Shown in pieces: positions 34,675 to 46,046 of a stretch of DNA of 64,000 nucleotides. Location: assembly GCF_000280905.1 (NCBI RefSeq), contig NZ_ALAP01000015.1:62001-126000 (forward strand), read 5' to 3'. The notes beneath the pieces were generated by a model that made no database searches, had not been told where the DNA came from, and saw only the letters and a program-made list of their open reading frames with translations. How positions within the stretch are numbered: the stretch's first letter is position 1; each line of letters opens with the position of its first letter. The translations under genes and the position numbers were made by a program. The DNA is from Streptomyces sp. AA1529. GTDB lineage: Bacteria; Actinomycetota; Actinomycetes; Streptomycetales; Streptomycetaceae.

Positions 34675-35472
34675 TCAGGAGCTCTCCGCCGCGGCGCCCG
34701 TGACCGGTGCCGGCGCGCCGTCCGGGTTGCCCGGTGTCTCCAGCGCGTAGCCGACCCCGTGCACGGTGCGGATCCGCTCCGCGCCGATCTTGCGGCGCAG
34801 CGCCTTGATGTGGCTGTCGACGGTGCGGGTGCCGGAGGCGTCGGCCCAGTCCCACACCTCGGCCAGCAGCTGCTCGCGCGAGAGCACCGCTCGGGGCGAG
34901 TGGGCCAGGCACACCAGCAGATCGAACTCGGTGGGTGTCAGGTGCACGTCCTCGCCGGTGACCCGGACCCGCCGCTGCGCGTGGTCGATCTCCAGCTCCC
35001 CGAGCCGCAGGATGCCGCTGCGCGGCGTGTGCGCGGCCAGCGTGGCCCGCTCGACCCTGCGCAGCAGCACATGCACGCGGGCCGCGACCTCGCGCATGGA
35101 GAACGGCTTGGTCATGTAGTCGTCGGCGCCCACGCCGAGTCCGACCAGCATGTCCGTCTCGTCGTCCCGCGCGGTCAGCATCAGCACCGGCACCGGGCGC
35201 TGGGCCTGCACCCGGCGGCAGACCTCCAGGCCGTCGAATCCGGGCAGCATCACGTCCAGCACCAGCAGGTCCGGCTGCCAGGCCTCGGCGGTGTCCACGG
35301 CGGCGGGCCCGTCCCCCGCGGTCTGCACCTGGAAGCCCTCGGCACGCAGCCGCCGTGCGAGAGCGTCCACGATGGTGGGATCGTCCTCCACGACGAGGAT
35401 GCGGCGCTGCGCGCCCGGGGTGGTCGCGGCGGCAGCGCCGCCAGGTGTCTGAGTGGTGTTCTTCTGGTCCAT
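34675..35472 (-). CDS. OmpR-family response regulator
   Basis: A 265-residue response regulator. Receiver domain: acidic pair in RILVVEDDPT, phosphoacceptor Asp73 in LLVLDVMLPGFDG, Lys in DYMTKPFSMREVAARV. The C-terminal winged helix reads VHLTPTEFDLLVCLAHSPRA and TVDSHIKALRRKIGAERIRTVHGVGYAL, the OmpR DNA-binding signature. An extra 20-residue Thr/Ala N-terminal tail precedes the receiver. It is the first gene of a two-gene unit with the sensor kinase 20 bases downstream; this regulator-kinase pair next to kgd appears to be conserved in Streptomyces (from memory). Confidence 0.95.
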   Translation of the reverse strand: MDQKNTTQTPGGAAAATTPGAQRRILVVEDDPTIVDALARRLRAEGFQVQTAGDGPAAVDTAEAWQPDLLVLDVMLPGFDGLEVCRRVQAQRPVPVLMLTARDDETDMLVGLGVGADDYMTKPFSMREVAARVHVLLRRVERATLAAHTPRSGILRLGELEIDHAQRRVRVTGEDVHLTPTEFDLLVCLAHSPRAVLSREQLLAEVWDWADASGTRTVDSHIKALRRKIGAERIRTVHGVGYALETPGNPDGAPAPVTGAAAESS

Positions 35473-35541
35473 GCGACCCCGCCCCTGTGGCTCTTCCGGC
35501 TTTCCTGGGACAGCAGCGTAAGGGCCTGCTACGGGCCTCGG

Positions 35542-36318
35542 CTACGCCGGTCGGGCCGCGAAGTGGACCACGTCGGGGACGCCTCGGGCGACCGGGATCT
35601 CATCCGTCCGAACACGGCAGAAGCCCGCATTGCGCAGAGATCCCTCGAATGCGGACGACGGCTGGGCCGACCACACGGCCAGGATCCCGCCGGGGGCCAG
35701 GGCCGCGCGGCAGGCGGCCAGCCCGGCGGGGGAGTAGAGGGTGGAGTTGCCGTCGGTGACCGTCCACTCCGGGCCGTTGTCGATGTCCAGACACAGCGCG
35801 TCGAAGCGCGGCCCGGTCTCGGCGGCCCGATGGACGTAGGCCACCAGGTCGGCTTCCACCAGTTCGGTCCGCGGGTCGGCCAGCGCCGGTCCGGAGATTC
35901 CGGAGAGCGGTCCGCCGCGGTGCCAGTCCAGGATCGCGGGCTCCCGCTCGACGACCGTCACCCGGCCCCAGTGCGGCTCGGCCGCCGCCTCCGCCAGCGA
36001 GAAGCCGACTCCGAGGCCGCCGATGAGCAGCCGCGGGCCGGCTGGGCGGCCCGTCCGGTCCTCCGCCCCCGGGGGAGTCACGGTCCGCCCGGCGTGGTCC
36101 TCCCCGCCCCGGGAGAGTGCGTCCAGGGCCGCACGCACCAGCAGCCGTTCCGAGCGGCCGTCGGAGGTGTCCATCAGGAAGCAGCCGTTGGCGATGATCT
36201 CGAAGTGTGCGCCGCGCTGCCGCAGGACCACCTCGCCGTACGGTCCCGAGCGCCACTCGAGGGTGACTGTCTCCTCCGGGGCGGCTGAGCGGGACGCGGG
36301 GGTCGCGGGGTTCGACAT
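35542..36318 (-). CDS. Spermidine-synthase-like methyltransferase-fold protein
   Basis: A 258-residue Rossmann protein. The N-terminal part VTLEWRSGPYGEVVLRQRGAH with NGCFLMDTSDGRSERLLV resembles the N-terminal beta domain of spermidine synthases, and RLLIGGLGVGFSLAEAA is the nucleotide loop, followed by VTVVEREPAILDWH and the acidic FDALCLDIDNGPEWTV. The gatekeeper residues of polyamine synthases are not obvious, so it is probably one of the many spermidine-synthase-like proteins of unknown substrate. The ATG at 36318 was preferred over an upstream frame. Located just after the two-component system's 5' end, on the same strand. Confidence 0.8.
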   Translation of the reverse strand: MSNPATPASRSAAPEETVTLEWRSGPYGEVVLRQRGAHFEIIANGCFLMDTSDGRSERLLVRAALDALSRGGEDHAGRTVTPPGAEDRTGRPAGPRLLIGGLGVGFSLAEAAAEPHWGRVTVVEREPAILDWHRGGPLSGISGPALADPRTELVEADLVAYVHRAAETGPRFDALCLDIDNGPEWTVTDGNSTLYSPAGLAACRAALAPGGILAVWSAQPSSAFEGSLRNAGFCRVRTDEIPVARGVPDVVHFAARPA

Positions 36319-36587
36319 GGGAGCAGCGTAGGACGGCCGTGGTGAGTCGATGAGAATGATCACGTCAATCGCACCCCGGGGCGGTGGCCTCCGCTCGGAT
36401 CGCCCGCCCCACGCGGGCTGACCACACCACGTCCGGGTGACGCGGCGGGGTGCGCGTCCCCGTTCCGGCGGGCGCAGTCGCGGGTGGCCGGGCGGTCGCC
36501 TCCGCGTGCCGGGGAACGACGGGAGGTCCGATCGCTCACGGCGAACGCGCCTCCCTCCTCCTCGGGGAACATCAGCAGCCTCAAAAG

Positions 36588-36610
36588 CATTGAGCGGGTA
36601 CTACTCAACT
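36588..36610 (+). promoter_or_regulatory. HAIR-like HspR operator in front of lon
   Basis: TTGAG at 36590-36594 and CTCAA at 36604-36608 are spaced by nine bases, matching the HspR-associated inverted repeat (CTTGAGT-N7-ACTCAAG) at 12 of 14 fixed positions. It lies 22 bases before the lon start. HspR control of lon is established in streptomycetes, so lon is probably repressed by HspR and induced by heat or misfolded protein. Confidence 0.85.
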
Positions 36611-36630
36611 TGCCTGCCTAGGGAGAGATC

Positions 36631-39081
<2,451 letters not shown>

Positions 39082-39098
39082 CGGGCGCGACCGGCGCA

Positions 39099-39130
39099 GA
39101 GTGGCCCCCGCCGGACGGCGGGGGCCACTC
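39099..39130. terminator. Perfect 14-bp hairpin between lon and the lysozyme gene
   Basis: GAGTGGCCCCCGCC at 39099-39112 and GGCGGGGGCCACTC at 39117-39130 pair without mismatch around the tetraloop GGAC, 18 bases after the lon stop and 25 before the end of the convergent gene. Bidirectional terminator. Confidence 0.85.
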
Positions 39131-39154
39131 GCATGCGCGGTGTGACGGAACTGC

Positions 39155-40108
39155 TCAGCCTCCGTTGGCCAGAACCTTCAGACGGGTCATCGACCCGTTG
39201 AAGTAGTCGTGGTCACCCACGGTCGGGCCGCTGGAGGTGTACTGCCAGAAGGTGTAGAAGCCCCACCCGGCCGGGAGGGTGCCCGGCGAGGAGGCGTAGC
39301 GGGCGATCCAGAGCGGGTTGGAGTTCCCGAAGGCACTGCTGTTGCCGGTGCACTGGGTCCACCAGCTCGTGGTGGTGTAGATGACCGCGTCGCGGCCGGT
39401 CCGCGCCTTGTAGGTGCTGGTGAAGTCCTTGATCCAGTTCACCATCGCGCTCTTGCTCAGGCCGAAGCAGGTCGCCCCGTAGGGGTTGTACTCGATGTCG
39501 AGTACGCCCGGCAGGGTCTTGCCGTCCTTGCTCCAGCCGCCGCCGTTGCTGGCGAAGTAGTTCGCCTGGGTGGCGCCGCTGGAGGAGTTGGGCAGCGCGA
39601 AGTGGTACGCGCCCCTGATCATGCCCACGTTGTAGGAGCCGTTGTACTGCTGGGCGAAGTAGGGGTTCTTGTAGCTGGTGCCCTCGGTCGCCTTGGCGTA
39701 GGCGAAGCGGACCCCGCTGTTCCACAGCGTCGACCAGGCGACGTTCCCCTGGTGGCTGCTGACGTCCACGCCGTGGACCGACGCGAGCAGGCCGGCGCGG
39801 TTCTTGTCGGGCTGGGTACCGTCGGTGGAGTCGCCCTCGTGCATCCGCACACCCGCGCCCATCCAGGCTTCGCCGCGCTTGGCGGGCGCCTTGGGATTGC
39901 CGCGCAGGCCCGCGGTGCTCTTGGCCGATTCCGAGGCCTTGCCAGGTGTCGTGGCCTTGGCCGACTTCGTACCGCTGTCCCCGTTGCCGGAAGCGGCCGA
40001 GGCCGCGCCCGGAAGTGCCAGGACGAGTGCGAGAAGGGAGACGAACATCCCGATGACAGCCGCGATTCCGCGTCTGCGACGGGCCGTACCGGATCTGAAG
40101 CTGGGCAT
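39155..40108 (-). CDS. Secreted GH25 lysozyme (N,O-acetylmuramidase type)
   Basis: Exported muramidase of 317 residues. Signal peptide: basic SGTARRRRGIAA, hydrophobic GMFVSLLALVLALPG, cleavage near ASA-ASG (about residue 39). A Lys/Ser/Thr linker (SGTKSAKATTPGKASESAKS) and a segment MGAGVRMHEGDST precede the GH25 barrel from about residue 110, with catalytic acidic residues in VHGVDVSSHQGNV and GVLDIEYNPYG. C-terminal block PLWIARYASSPGTLPAGWGFYTFWQYTS is typical. No cell-wall-binding repeats follow. It cleaves peptidoglycan, including O-acetylated chains in known Streptomyces homologues. A TACGTACGTA palindrome at 40142-40151 lies upstream, between it and the divergent MarR gene. Confidence 0.95.
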   Translation of the reverse strand: MPSFRSGTARRRRGIAAVIGMFVSLLALVLALPGAASAASGNGDSGTKSAKATTPGKASESAKSTAGLRGNPKAPAKRGEAWMGAGVRMHEGDSTDGTQPDKNRAGLLASVHGVDVSSHQGNVAWSTLWNSGVRFAYAKATEGTSYKNPYFAQQYNGSYNVGMIRGAYHFALPNSSSGATQANYFASNGGGWSKDGKTLPGVLDIEYNPYGATCFGLSKSAMVNWIKDFTSTYKARTGRDAVIYTTTSWWTQCTGNSSAFGNSNPLWIARYASSPGTLPAGWGFYTFWQYTSSGPTVGDHDYFNGSMTRLKVLANGG

Positions 40109-40345
40109 CGCTGCCTCCGGAGCCTCGGTGGTGGGGGTCTGGTACGTACGTAGTATTTACCGATGTGGGGGGTTTTGCTCTGCGACGCGCGGGAGCAACA
40201 ACACGCCACTGGTGTGGTCATGTCAGGACGAAGGTACGCGCGTAGACCGGCCACGCGGAAGACGCCCCGCCCGCTGCCGTTGGTCTACTCCTGCGAAATA
40301 CTGGCGGAGCTGCGACTATCGGGCTCGCTGGAGATAAGTTTCTTC

Positions 40346-40861
40346 ATGGAAAACGCCGGAGGCACCACTGACGTGCACAAGAAGTCCACAGACCCCGCGG
40401 GCCACGAGGACCCGGCAGCGCCGTTCGGCCCCGAATGCCTCGACGTCGAACGCGAGTTGGCCGTCTTTCTGCGCCGCGCCCGCGCCTCCTCGGGCGAGAT
40501 GGCCCGCCAGGTCCACCCCGACCTGGAACCCGCCGCCTACGGACTGCTGGTCCGCCTCGAGGACGCGGGCGAGCAGCGGGCGACCGAACTCGCCGCCTAC
40601 TTCGGAGTCGGCAAGGCGACGATAAGCCGCCAGCTGCACGCGCTCCTGCAGCTCGGCCTGGTGGACCGGCGCACCGACCCCGCGGACCGGCGCGCCTCGC
40701 TCGTCCGCCTCACCGCGGAGGGCCGGGAGCGGTTCACCCGGGTACGGGACGCCCGCCGCCTGTCCTACGCCCGCAAGCTCGCCGCCTGGGACCGCATGGA
40801 GATCGCCGAGCTGGCCCGCCTCCTCCACCGCCTCAACTCGCTGGCCGACCAGGACGAGTAG
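40346..40861 (+). CDS. MarR-family transcriptional regulator
   Basis: A winged-helix regulator of about 171 residues. RELAVFLRRARASSGEMARQV leads into LEPAAYGLLVRLEDAGEQRATELAAYFGVGKATISRQLHAL, then the wing LVDRRTDPADRRASLVRLTAEG, which together define MarR; the C-terminal helices close the dimer. Start is uncertain: ATG at 40346 has GGAG but at 12 bases, GTG at 40373 has GGAGG at 10 bases; the difference is nine residues. Divergent from the lysozyme gene, which it might control. Ligand unknown. Confidence 0.88.
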   Translation: MENAGGTTDVHKKSTDPAGHEDPAAPFGPECLDVERELAVFLRRARASSGEMARQVHPDLEPAAYGLLVRLEDAGEQRATELAAYFGVGKATISRQLHALLQLGLVDRRTDPADRRASLVRLTAEGRERFTRVRDARRLSYARKLAAWDRMEIAELARLLHRLNSLADQDE

Positions 40862-40909
40862 CCGCCGGCGTCGGAAGCCGCGCGGGCGCCGGGGAGCCCC
40901 GCGGCAGCT

Positions 40910-41602
40910 CTACCGGCCCGCGCTCGCGCCCACCGCTCCCCGCAGCTCACTGCGCAGCTCGGGCGTCAGCACATGTCCGGCCCGGCCGACGAACAGCCCC
41001 ATCTGGTAGCCGACCGCGGCCATGTCGCAGTCGGCCGCGGCATGCACCCCCAGCAGCGAGCCGTCCCCGATGGCCATCACGAGCAGCGCGCCCTCGTCCA
41101 TGGAGACGATGGTCTGCTTCACCACACCGGCCTCCATCAGCTCGGCCGCCGCGAACGTCAGCGAGGCCACCCCGGACACCAGAGCGGCCAGGTCCCCGCT
41201 GGTGCCCCGGGGGCCGGCGGCCGGCCGCCCGCCGCGCCGCCGCCGCACCGGAATCCCCGCCCGCGTGGCGCCGCCCTCCTCGCGGGCCGCCGCCGGGGTC
41301 CCCCCGCCCGGGGGCCCCGCGCCCTGCCCCGCGTACGCGGGCCGCTGCTCGCGGAGCCCGGCGTGCTGCTCCTGGTGCCGTCCCTGCTCGGCAACGACGA
41401 CGGAGCGGCCGTGGCCGGTCCCCAGGGCGGAGGACCCGTGCTCGACACCGAGCGCGGGATCGGACGCGAGCAGCAGCAGGCCGTCGGACGAGACGACTGC
41501 CACCGACCGGATCCCCGGGACCTCTTCGACCAGTTCGCCGAGCAGCCGGCGAAGGCTACGTGCCTCCGCGCTGCCGGACGTGCCCGTGTTGAGCGGGTTC
41601 AC
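40910..41602 (-). CDS. cvnB: CvnB roadblock/LC7 protein with an unusual insertion
   Basis: Roadblock/LC7 protein of 230 residues; homologues are about 140. The first half of the domain (RRLLGELVEEVPGIRSVAVVSSDGLLLLAS, residues 18-48) and the second half (SGDLAALVSGVASLTFAAAELM to GRAGHVLTPELRSELRGA, residues 135-225) are both intact, but an 85-residue Gly/Arg/Pro/Ala-rich insert (about 49-133) separates them. In conservons CvnB acts with the kinase CvnA, the DUF742 protein CvnC and the GTPase CvnD. Here it overlaps cvnA by four bases (GTGA) but the gene on its 3' side is an unrelated MarR on the other strand. Confidence 0.85.
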   Translation of the reverse strand: MNPLNTGTSGSAEARSLRRLLGELVEEVPGIRSVAVVSSDGLLLLASDPALGVEHGSSALGTGHGRSVVVAEQGRHQEQHAGLREQRPAYAGQGAGPPGGGTPAAAREEGGATRAGIPVRRRRGGRPAAGPRGTSGDLAALVSGVASLTFAAAELMEAGVVKQTIVSMDEGALLVMAIGDGSLLGVHAAADCDMAAVGYQMGLFVGRAGHVLTPELRSELRGAVGASAGR

Positions 41603-44600
41603 CTACGTGCCTCCTCGGCGGTACCACCGTCAAGCTGCGCCCCCGCTCGCTGTTCCGCACTGCTGATGTCCTCGGGCTGCTCGCCCCGTGCTTCCCGTTC
41701 GCCGCCCCGGCCCTCCCGGTCCGGCGGAGCGTCCTGCTGCTCGGGCCCGTCGTGCCCGTCCTGCGGCTCCGGTCCGTCGGGCGGCTCCGGTCCTTCGTGG
41801 GCCCCGTGCGCCTCCCGCACATCCTGCCCGGCGGGCCGATCCTGCGCGTCCTGCCCGTCGTGCGCGGCGTGTTGCCCCTGTTCCCGGAGCGCCGCGGGCC
41901 GGTTCTGCTCGTCGCGCGGCGTGTCCTGCCCGGCGTGCTCGTCGTCTCCGGTGTGTTCGTCCTGCCGGATCCGTTCGGCCTCCGGCGAACCGGCGGGCGA
42001 GGGGACTCTGGCGGTCGACGGCGCGGCCTGCGTTCCCGCGTCCCGGAGTCCCTCACGGGCCCCCTGCTGGAACCCGCCGAGCTTGCGGCGCAGCTCCTCA
42101 GCGGTGGCGCCGCCGCGCGGATGCGGGACAGCCGACTCGCGCGGCGTCTCCCTCCGCACCCGCTGCGGCAGGCCCGGATGGGTGAGGGGGCCCCTGGGCT
42201 CGGCCTGTCGCGCCTCCGGCCCCGCTGCACCCGCGCCGGAGGCCCTCGCCCCGGGTGCGCCGGTCCCGGACGCACCTGTCCTCGATCCACCCGCCCCGGT
42301 TGCGCCGGCCTGAGGGTGCTCGTCCGCGGTCCGTGCGTGGTCCTCGGCCTCGAGTGGCCGCCCCGCCCCGTCGCCGCTGCCGGGCAGCAGGGCCCGGGGC
42401 ACCGTCACCTCGGCCACGGTGCCGCCCGCTTCCCGGCCGCGCAGCTCCACCCGGATCCCGTGCCGGGTCGACAACCGGCCGACCACGTACATTCCCAGGC
42501 CCCAGCCACTGCTCGCCCGCAGTGCCTCGGCCTCGGTCGCGGCCTGCGGTTCGGCCAGCCGGGTGTTGAGCTCGGCGAGCTGCGGCTCGGGCACCCCGCG
42601 GCCCTCGTCCTCCACGGACACCAGGGCGGCGCCGCCCTCCAGCAGCTTGGCGCTCAGACGTACTCCGGAGCCGGCCGGGGAGAAGCCCGCCGCGTTGTCG
42701 AGGAGTTCCGCGACCAGGTGGCTGAGATCGTCCGCGGCGGATCCGGCGATCCGTACCTCCGGCGCCGGGGTCCCCAGCTCCACCCGCTCGTACTCCGCTA
42801 TCTCGCTGACAGCCGCGCGCAGCACGTCCAACAGCGGCGCCGGGGCCACGTCCGCGGACGAGTCGTGGCGCTCGGTGCGGTCCGTACCCGCCAGCAGCAG
42901 CAGGTTCTCGCTGTGCCGCCGCATGCGCGTGGCCAGGTGGTCCAGTTTGAAGAGAGTGTCGAGCCGGTCGGGGTCGGCCTCCCTCTCCTCCAGTCCCTCG
43001 ATGATGCCGAGCTGGTGTTCGACCAGCGTGAGGGTGCGGTTGCCCAGGTCGGCGAACGCGGTGCGGTCCGCACCCGTGCCGTCCTTCGCGGCCCCGTGCG
43101 GGCTCGCGCCGAAGCCGTCCGCAGCGGTGTCCGGAGCCCCCGGAACCGCCGTCGCTTCCGGGGCCGCGGCGGGCGACTGCTCGCGCGCCGCTCGGAGTTC
43201 TTCCCGCAGGGCGTCGCACTCTTCGCCCAGCAACTGGTGGCGCTCGGTCAGTTGCGCCTTCTCGACCGCGAGCTGGTCCTGTTCCTGCTCCGCGCAGGCC
43301 GACCGGCGCCGCAGGTCGGCCGCGGTGGCACGCAGTGTGTTGAGCGCGCGCACCACGTCCGCGAACTCGTCGTTGCGGCCCCGGAAGGTGATCGGTTCCT
43401 CGCCCACCGGGTCCTTGAGGAGCCGCTGCGAACCGCGCTTGAGCACCGAGAGCGGGCGGGTGAGCGAGCGGGCGACCGCGACACTGACGGCGACGGCGAG
43501 CAGGAGGCAGCCGCCCACCAGCCCGGCGCGCAACTGCAGTGCCGTCACGTCGTCGTCCCGCAGCTTCTCCAGCCGCTCGGTCTCCGCCGCCGCGAACGAC
43601 GACTGCACCCCGCGCATATGGGCGAGGCGAGCCGAGACGGCACTCTCGAACCGCTCCCGGTCCAGCGCGCGCGCTCCGGCAGTGAGCCCGTTCTGCGCGG
43701 TGAGGGACTTCAGGTAGCGCTCGGCGACGTTCACGTCCGTACCGTTCACGGTCGTGCGATAGCGGTCGCGTGCCGCGGTGTCGGCCGTCTCCTCGAAGTC
43801 CGCCAGGGCCGCCTGTTCCCGGACCCGGGCCTGCCCCGCCGCCGTGACCAGCGCGCGCTGGGAGCCCTGCCCCGCGAGTGCCGCTTCCAGCAGCCCGCGG
43901 GTGGCCGACGCCTGGTCGACCGCGCGGGCCAGGTCGGGGAGCGCCGCCGCCGTCCGGTCGGCCGCCCGCGCGGGCAGACCGTCGGCGATGCCGCGGGTGA
44001 GGTTCCGGAGGGGCTGGATGATCTCGGAGTAGGCGTCGTAGGAATCCAGCGGGTCGCCCTTGCCCGCCAGCGCACGCTTCCGGACTCCGGGCAGCTTCTC
44101 CAGCGCCTCGGCGATCGAGGACGGGGAGGCGGACGACCCCGCGGGACCCGACGGCGCCGCCGCCGCTTCCGTGCGCAGCTCGCGGGCCAGCCGGTCCACC
44201 CGGTTGCGCTGGGCCTCGCTGACGCCCGTGCCGCTCTTGTCCCCGCCGCCACCCGCGGCGTGCCGTTCGACCATTCCGTCACGCTCGTCCGCGAGCGAGT
44301 GGGACAGGGCGATGGCCTGCTGGTCGAGTCGCGCCAGGTCGACGAGGTCCTGTGCGTCGGCGGCGTCCCGGGAACCGGCGACGAGCGTGGGTGCCCCGGC
44401 AGCCACCACGGCCACGGCTCCCACCGCGACGGACACCAGCAGCCGGTTGCGCGCCCGCGCGCGCCGACGTCCCGTAGGGGTGAGGTTCTCCGTGTCCGCC
44501 GCAGCGGTGGGTTCCGCGCTCCTTGTGGCTTCCGCGTCCCCGGTGGCGCCGGTGCCGGTCGCCTCCTGGGGAACGTCCGCTTTGAGACGTTGCTTCTTCC

Positions 44601-44610
44601 GCACCCGCAC
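41599..44610 (-). CDS. cvnA: CvnA-type sensor kinase with nitrate/nitrite-sensing domain
   Basis: Membrane sensor-like kinase of about 1003 residues. A first helix (LLVSVAVGAVAVVAAGAP, about 57-75) and a second (LVGGCLLLAVAVSVAVA, about 365-385) flank a long extracellular helical NIT domain (LARLDQQAIALSHSLADERDG, ARAVDQASATRGLLEAALAG). A HAMP (SLTRPLSVLKRGSQRLLKD), a coiled coil, and a HATPase (LVAELLDNAAGFSP, VSVEDEGRGVPEPQLAELN, GWGLGMYVVGRLSTRHG) follow. There is no normal HisKA His box, as in all CvnA. The last 250 residues are low-complexity, Gly/Pro then Asp/Glu/Gln-rich. GTG at 44610 was chosen as the start; the frame upstream to 46350 is shadow. Heads a two-gene conservon lacking C and D. 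Confidence 0.9.
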   Translation of the reverse strand: MRVRKKQRLKADVPQEATGTGATGDAEATRSAEPTAAADTENLTPTGRRRARARNRLLVSVAVGAVAVVAAGAPTLVAGSRDAADAQDLVDLARLDQQAIALSHSLADERDGMVERHAAGGGGDKSGTGVSEAQRNRVDRLARELRTEAAAAPSGPAGSSASPSSIAEALEKLPGVRKRALAGKGDPLDSYDAYSEIIQPLRNLTRGIADGLPARAADRTAAALPDLARAVDQASATRGLLEAALAGQGSQRALVTAAGQARVREQAALADFEETADTAARDRYRTTVNGTDVNVAERYLKSLTAQNGLTAGARALDRERFESAVSARLAHMRGVQSSFAAAETERLEKLRDDDVTALQLRAGLVGGCLLLAVAVSVAVARSLTRPLSVLKRGSQRLLKDPVGEEPITFRGRNDEFADVVRALNTLRATAADLRRRSACAEQEQDQLAVEKAQLTERHQLLGEECDALREELRAAREQSPAAAPEATAVPGAPDTAADGFGASPHGAAKDGTGADRTAFADLGNRTLTLVEHQLGIIEGLEEREADPDRLDTLFKLDHLATRMRRHSENLLLLAGTDRTERHDSSADVAPAPLLDVLRAAVSEIAEYERVELGTPAPEVRIAGSAADDLSHLVAELLDNAAGFSPAGSGVRLSAKLLEGGAALVSVEDEGRGVPEPQLAELNTRLAEPQAATEAEALRASSGWGLGMYVVGRLSTRHGIRVELRGREAGGTVAEVTVPRALLPGSGDGAGRPLEAEDHARTADEHPQAGATGAGGSRTGASGTGAPGARASGAGAAGPEARQAEPRGPLTHPGLPQRVRRETPRESAVPHPRGGATAEELRRKLGGFQQGAREGLRDAGTQAAPSTARVPSPAGSPEAERIRQDEHTGDDEHAGQDTPRDEQNRPAALREQGQHAAHDGQDAQDRPAGQDVREAHGAHEGPEPPDGPEPQDGHDGPEQQDAPPDREGRGGEREARGEQPEDISSAEQRAGAQLDGGTAEEARR

Positions 44611-45138
44611 TCGCAATCTCGTCCCGCCTCTCCCGGAGCCCGGGCGGCACAGTCCAACGTGTGTGGCGAGAGGGTGGCCCCGCCCCCGCGCCGGCACCCT
44701 CCGCGTCCTTCCGTCCCCAGCTACCTCTCCGGGCCCCTGGACGCGCGGTGCTCGGCAGCGGTGTCCCCACACTCGACGACCGACCTTGGCAGTGCGCTCC
44801 CGAGGCGGGTGAGAATCCCCTGCTGGGCCACCCGAAGGAGTGAACATCACTCCTCGGCGGCGGAACAACTCGGCCCGAGCCGGGCGATGTCCGTCCCCCG
44901 GGCACTGGTTGGAAATCCGCGCGCGGTCCTGGCAGGATGCCTGCCGCACTGTGCGGAGGGGTAGGTTCCGTTCGGTGTCCGGGTGTTTTCCGGCCTTCCA
45001 CGTCGCCCGTGTACCCGGGAGCGGCTCCGGGCGGAGGGCTCCCGTTGCCCTCCCGGCCCGGCGGACGGCCGGGGGCGCGGTGAGCGGCACGGCGGCCACC
45101 GGCCCTGCGGTGATCCGCCGTCGGGCAGACTGCGAAGC
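44611..45138. other. Intergenic region between cvnA and the PP2C-like gene
   Basis: About 530 bases holding the promoters of two divergent genes. No frame has family resemblance, a good start, or consistent third-position GC bias on either strand. No clear operator was found. Confidence 0.5.
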
Positions 45139-45963
45139 ATGCGCATCGACATGGTCACCGAGCCCGGCAGCCCGCAACGCCTCAACGAGGACTACATGTC
45201 GGCCGCCGTTCCCGCTGCCGACGGCGGCGGAACGCTCGTGGTGCTGGACGGTGTCACCCCGCCGGAGGAGGACGGCTGCCGGCACGGGGTGCCGTGGTTC
45301 GTGGCACGGCTGGGGGGCGCGCTGCTCGAACTGGCGGGGACCCGCCAGGACATGTCGCTGGCCGAATGCCTCGGTGCCGCCGTCGTCCGGACCGCGGACG
45401 CTCATCGCGGCACATGTGATCTTTTTCACCCCCGTACGCCTCAGGCAACCGTCGTCGCCGCCCGCTGGGACGAGGAGCGGGTCGAACATCTGGTGCTGTC
45501 CGATTCCGCGCTCCTCCTGGAGGCCGCCGACGGCACGGTGCACCCGCTCCTGGACCGGCGACTGGCCGAACTGCCCGCCACCGTCCGAGACCTGCGCGAC
45601 CGGGCCCGTCTGACCGGCGAGGAGGCCGACCGGACGGCCTACGTGGACGCCGTCGAGGCGCTGCGCAACGCACCGGACGGCAGGGGCTTCTACACGGCCG
45701 CCGCCGATCCGGGGGTCGCCGCCTACGCGGTGACGGGCAGTCATCACAGGGGCGGGGTCCACGCCCTGCTCGCCGTCACCGACGGCGCGGCCCGCTGGAC
45801 GGAGACCTTCCACCTCGGTGACTGGGCCGGGCTCCTCGCCCTCGTGCGCACGGAAGGGGCGCGCGCGCTCGTCCGGCGCGTGCGGGCCGCCGAGTCCGAG
45901 TCGGCACCCCGGCGCGGCAAACAGCACGACGACGCCACGGTGCTGCTCGCCGAGCTGGACTGA
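45139..45963 (+). CDS. PP2C-like serine/threonine phosphatase-fold protein
   Basis: A 274-residue cytoplasmic protein. The start RIDMVTEPGSPQRLNEDYMSAA and GGTLVVLDGVTPPEED give the metal-binding Asp-Gly of the PP2C fold, ALLAVTDGAARWTETF and the terminal KQHDDATVLLAEL give the later acidic metal ligands (HDDATVL). The middle is shorter than in classical PP2C, and the family is often annotated as hypothetical or integrase-like in Streptomyces. It may dephosphorylate proteins or act as a regulator. Start at 45139 was chosen because upstream sequence is not conserved in type. Stands alone, convergent with the NlpC/P60 gene. Confidence 0.75.
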   Translation: MRIDMVTEPGSPQRLNEDYMSAAVPAADGGGTLVVLDGVTPPEEDGCRHGVPWFVARLGGALLELAGTRQDMSLAECLGAAVVRTADAHRGTCDLFHPRTPQATVVAARWDEERVEHLVLSDSALLLEAADGTVHPLLDRRLAELPATVRDLRDRARLTGEEADRTAYVDAVEALRNAPDGRGFYTAAADPGVAAYAVTGSHHRGGVHALLAVTDGAARWTETFHLGDWAGLLALVRTEGARALVRRVRAAESESAPRRGKQHDDATVLLAELD

Positions 45964-46046
45964 GCCCGGGGCCGGCATCGCCCCCGCGGCCGAGCCGGGG
46001 GCCGCTGTCCCCTCCGCGGGGCGGAGCCGCGCCAGGGCCGCCCGCC

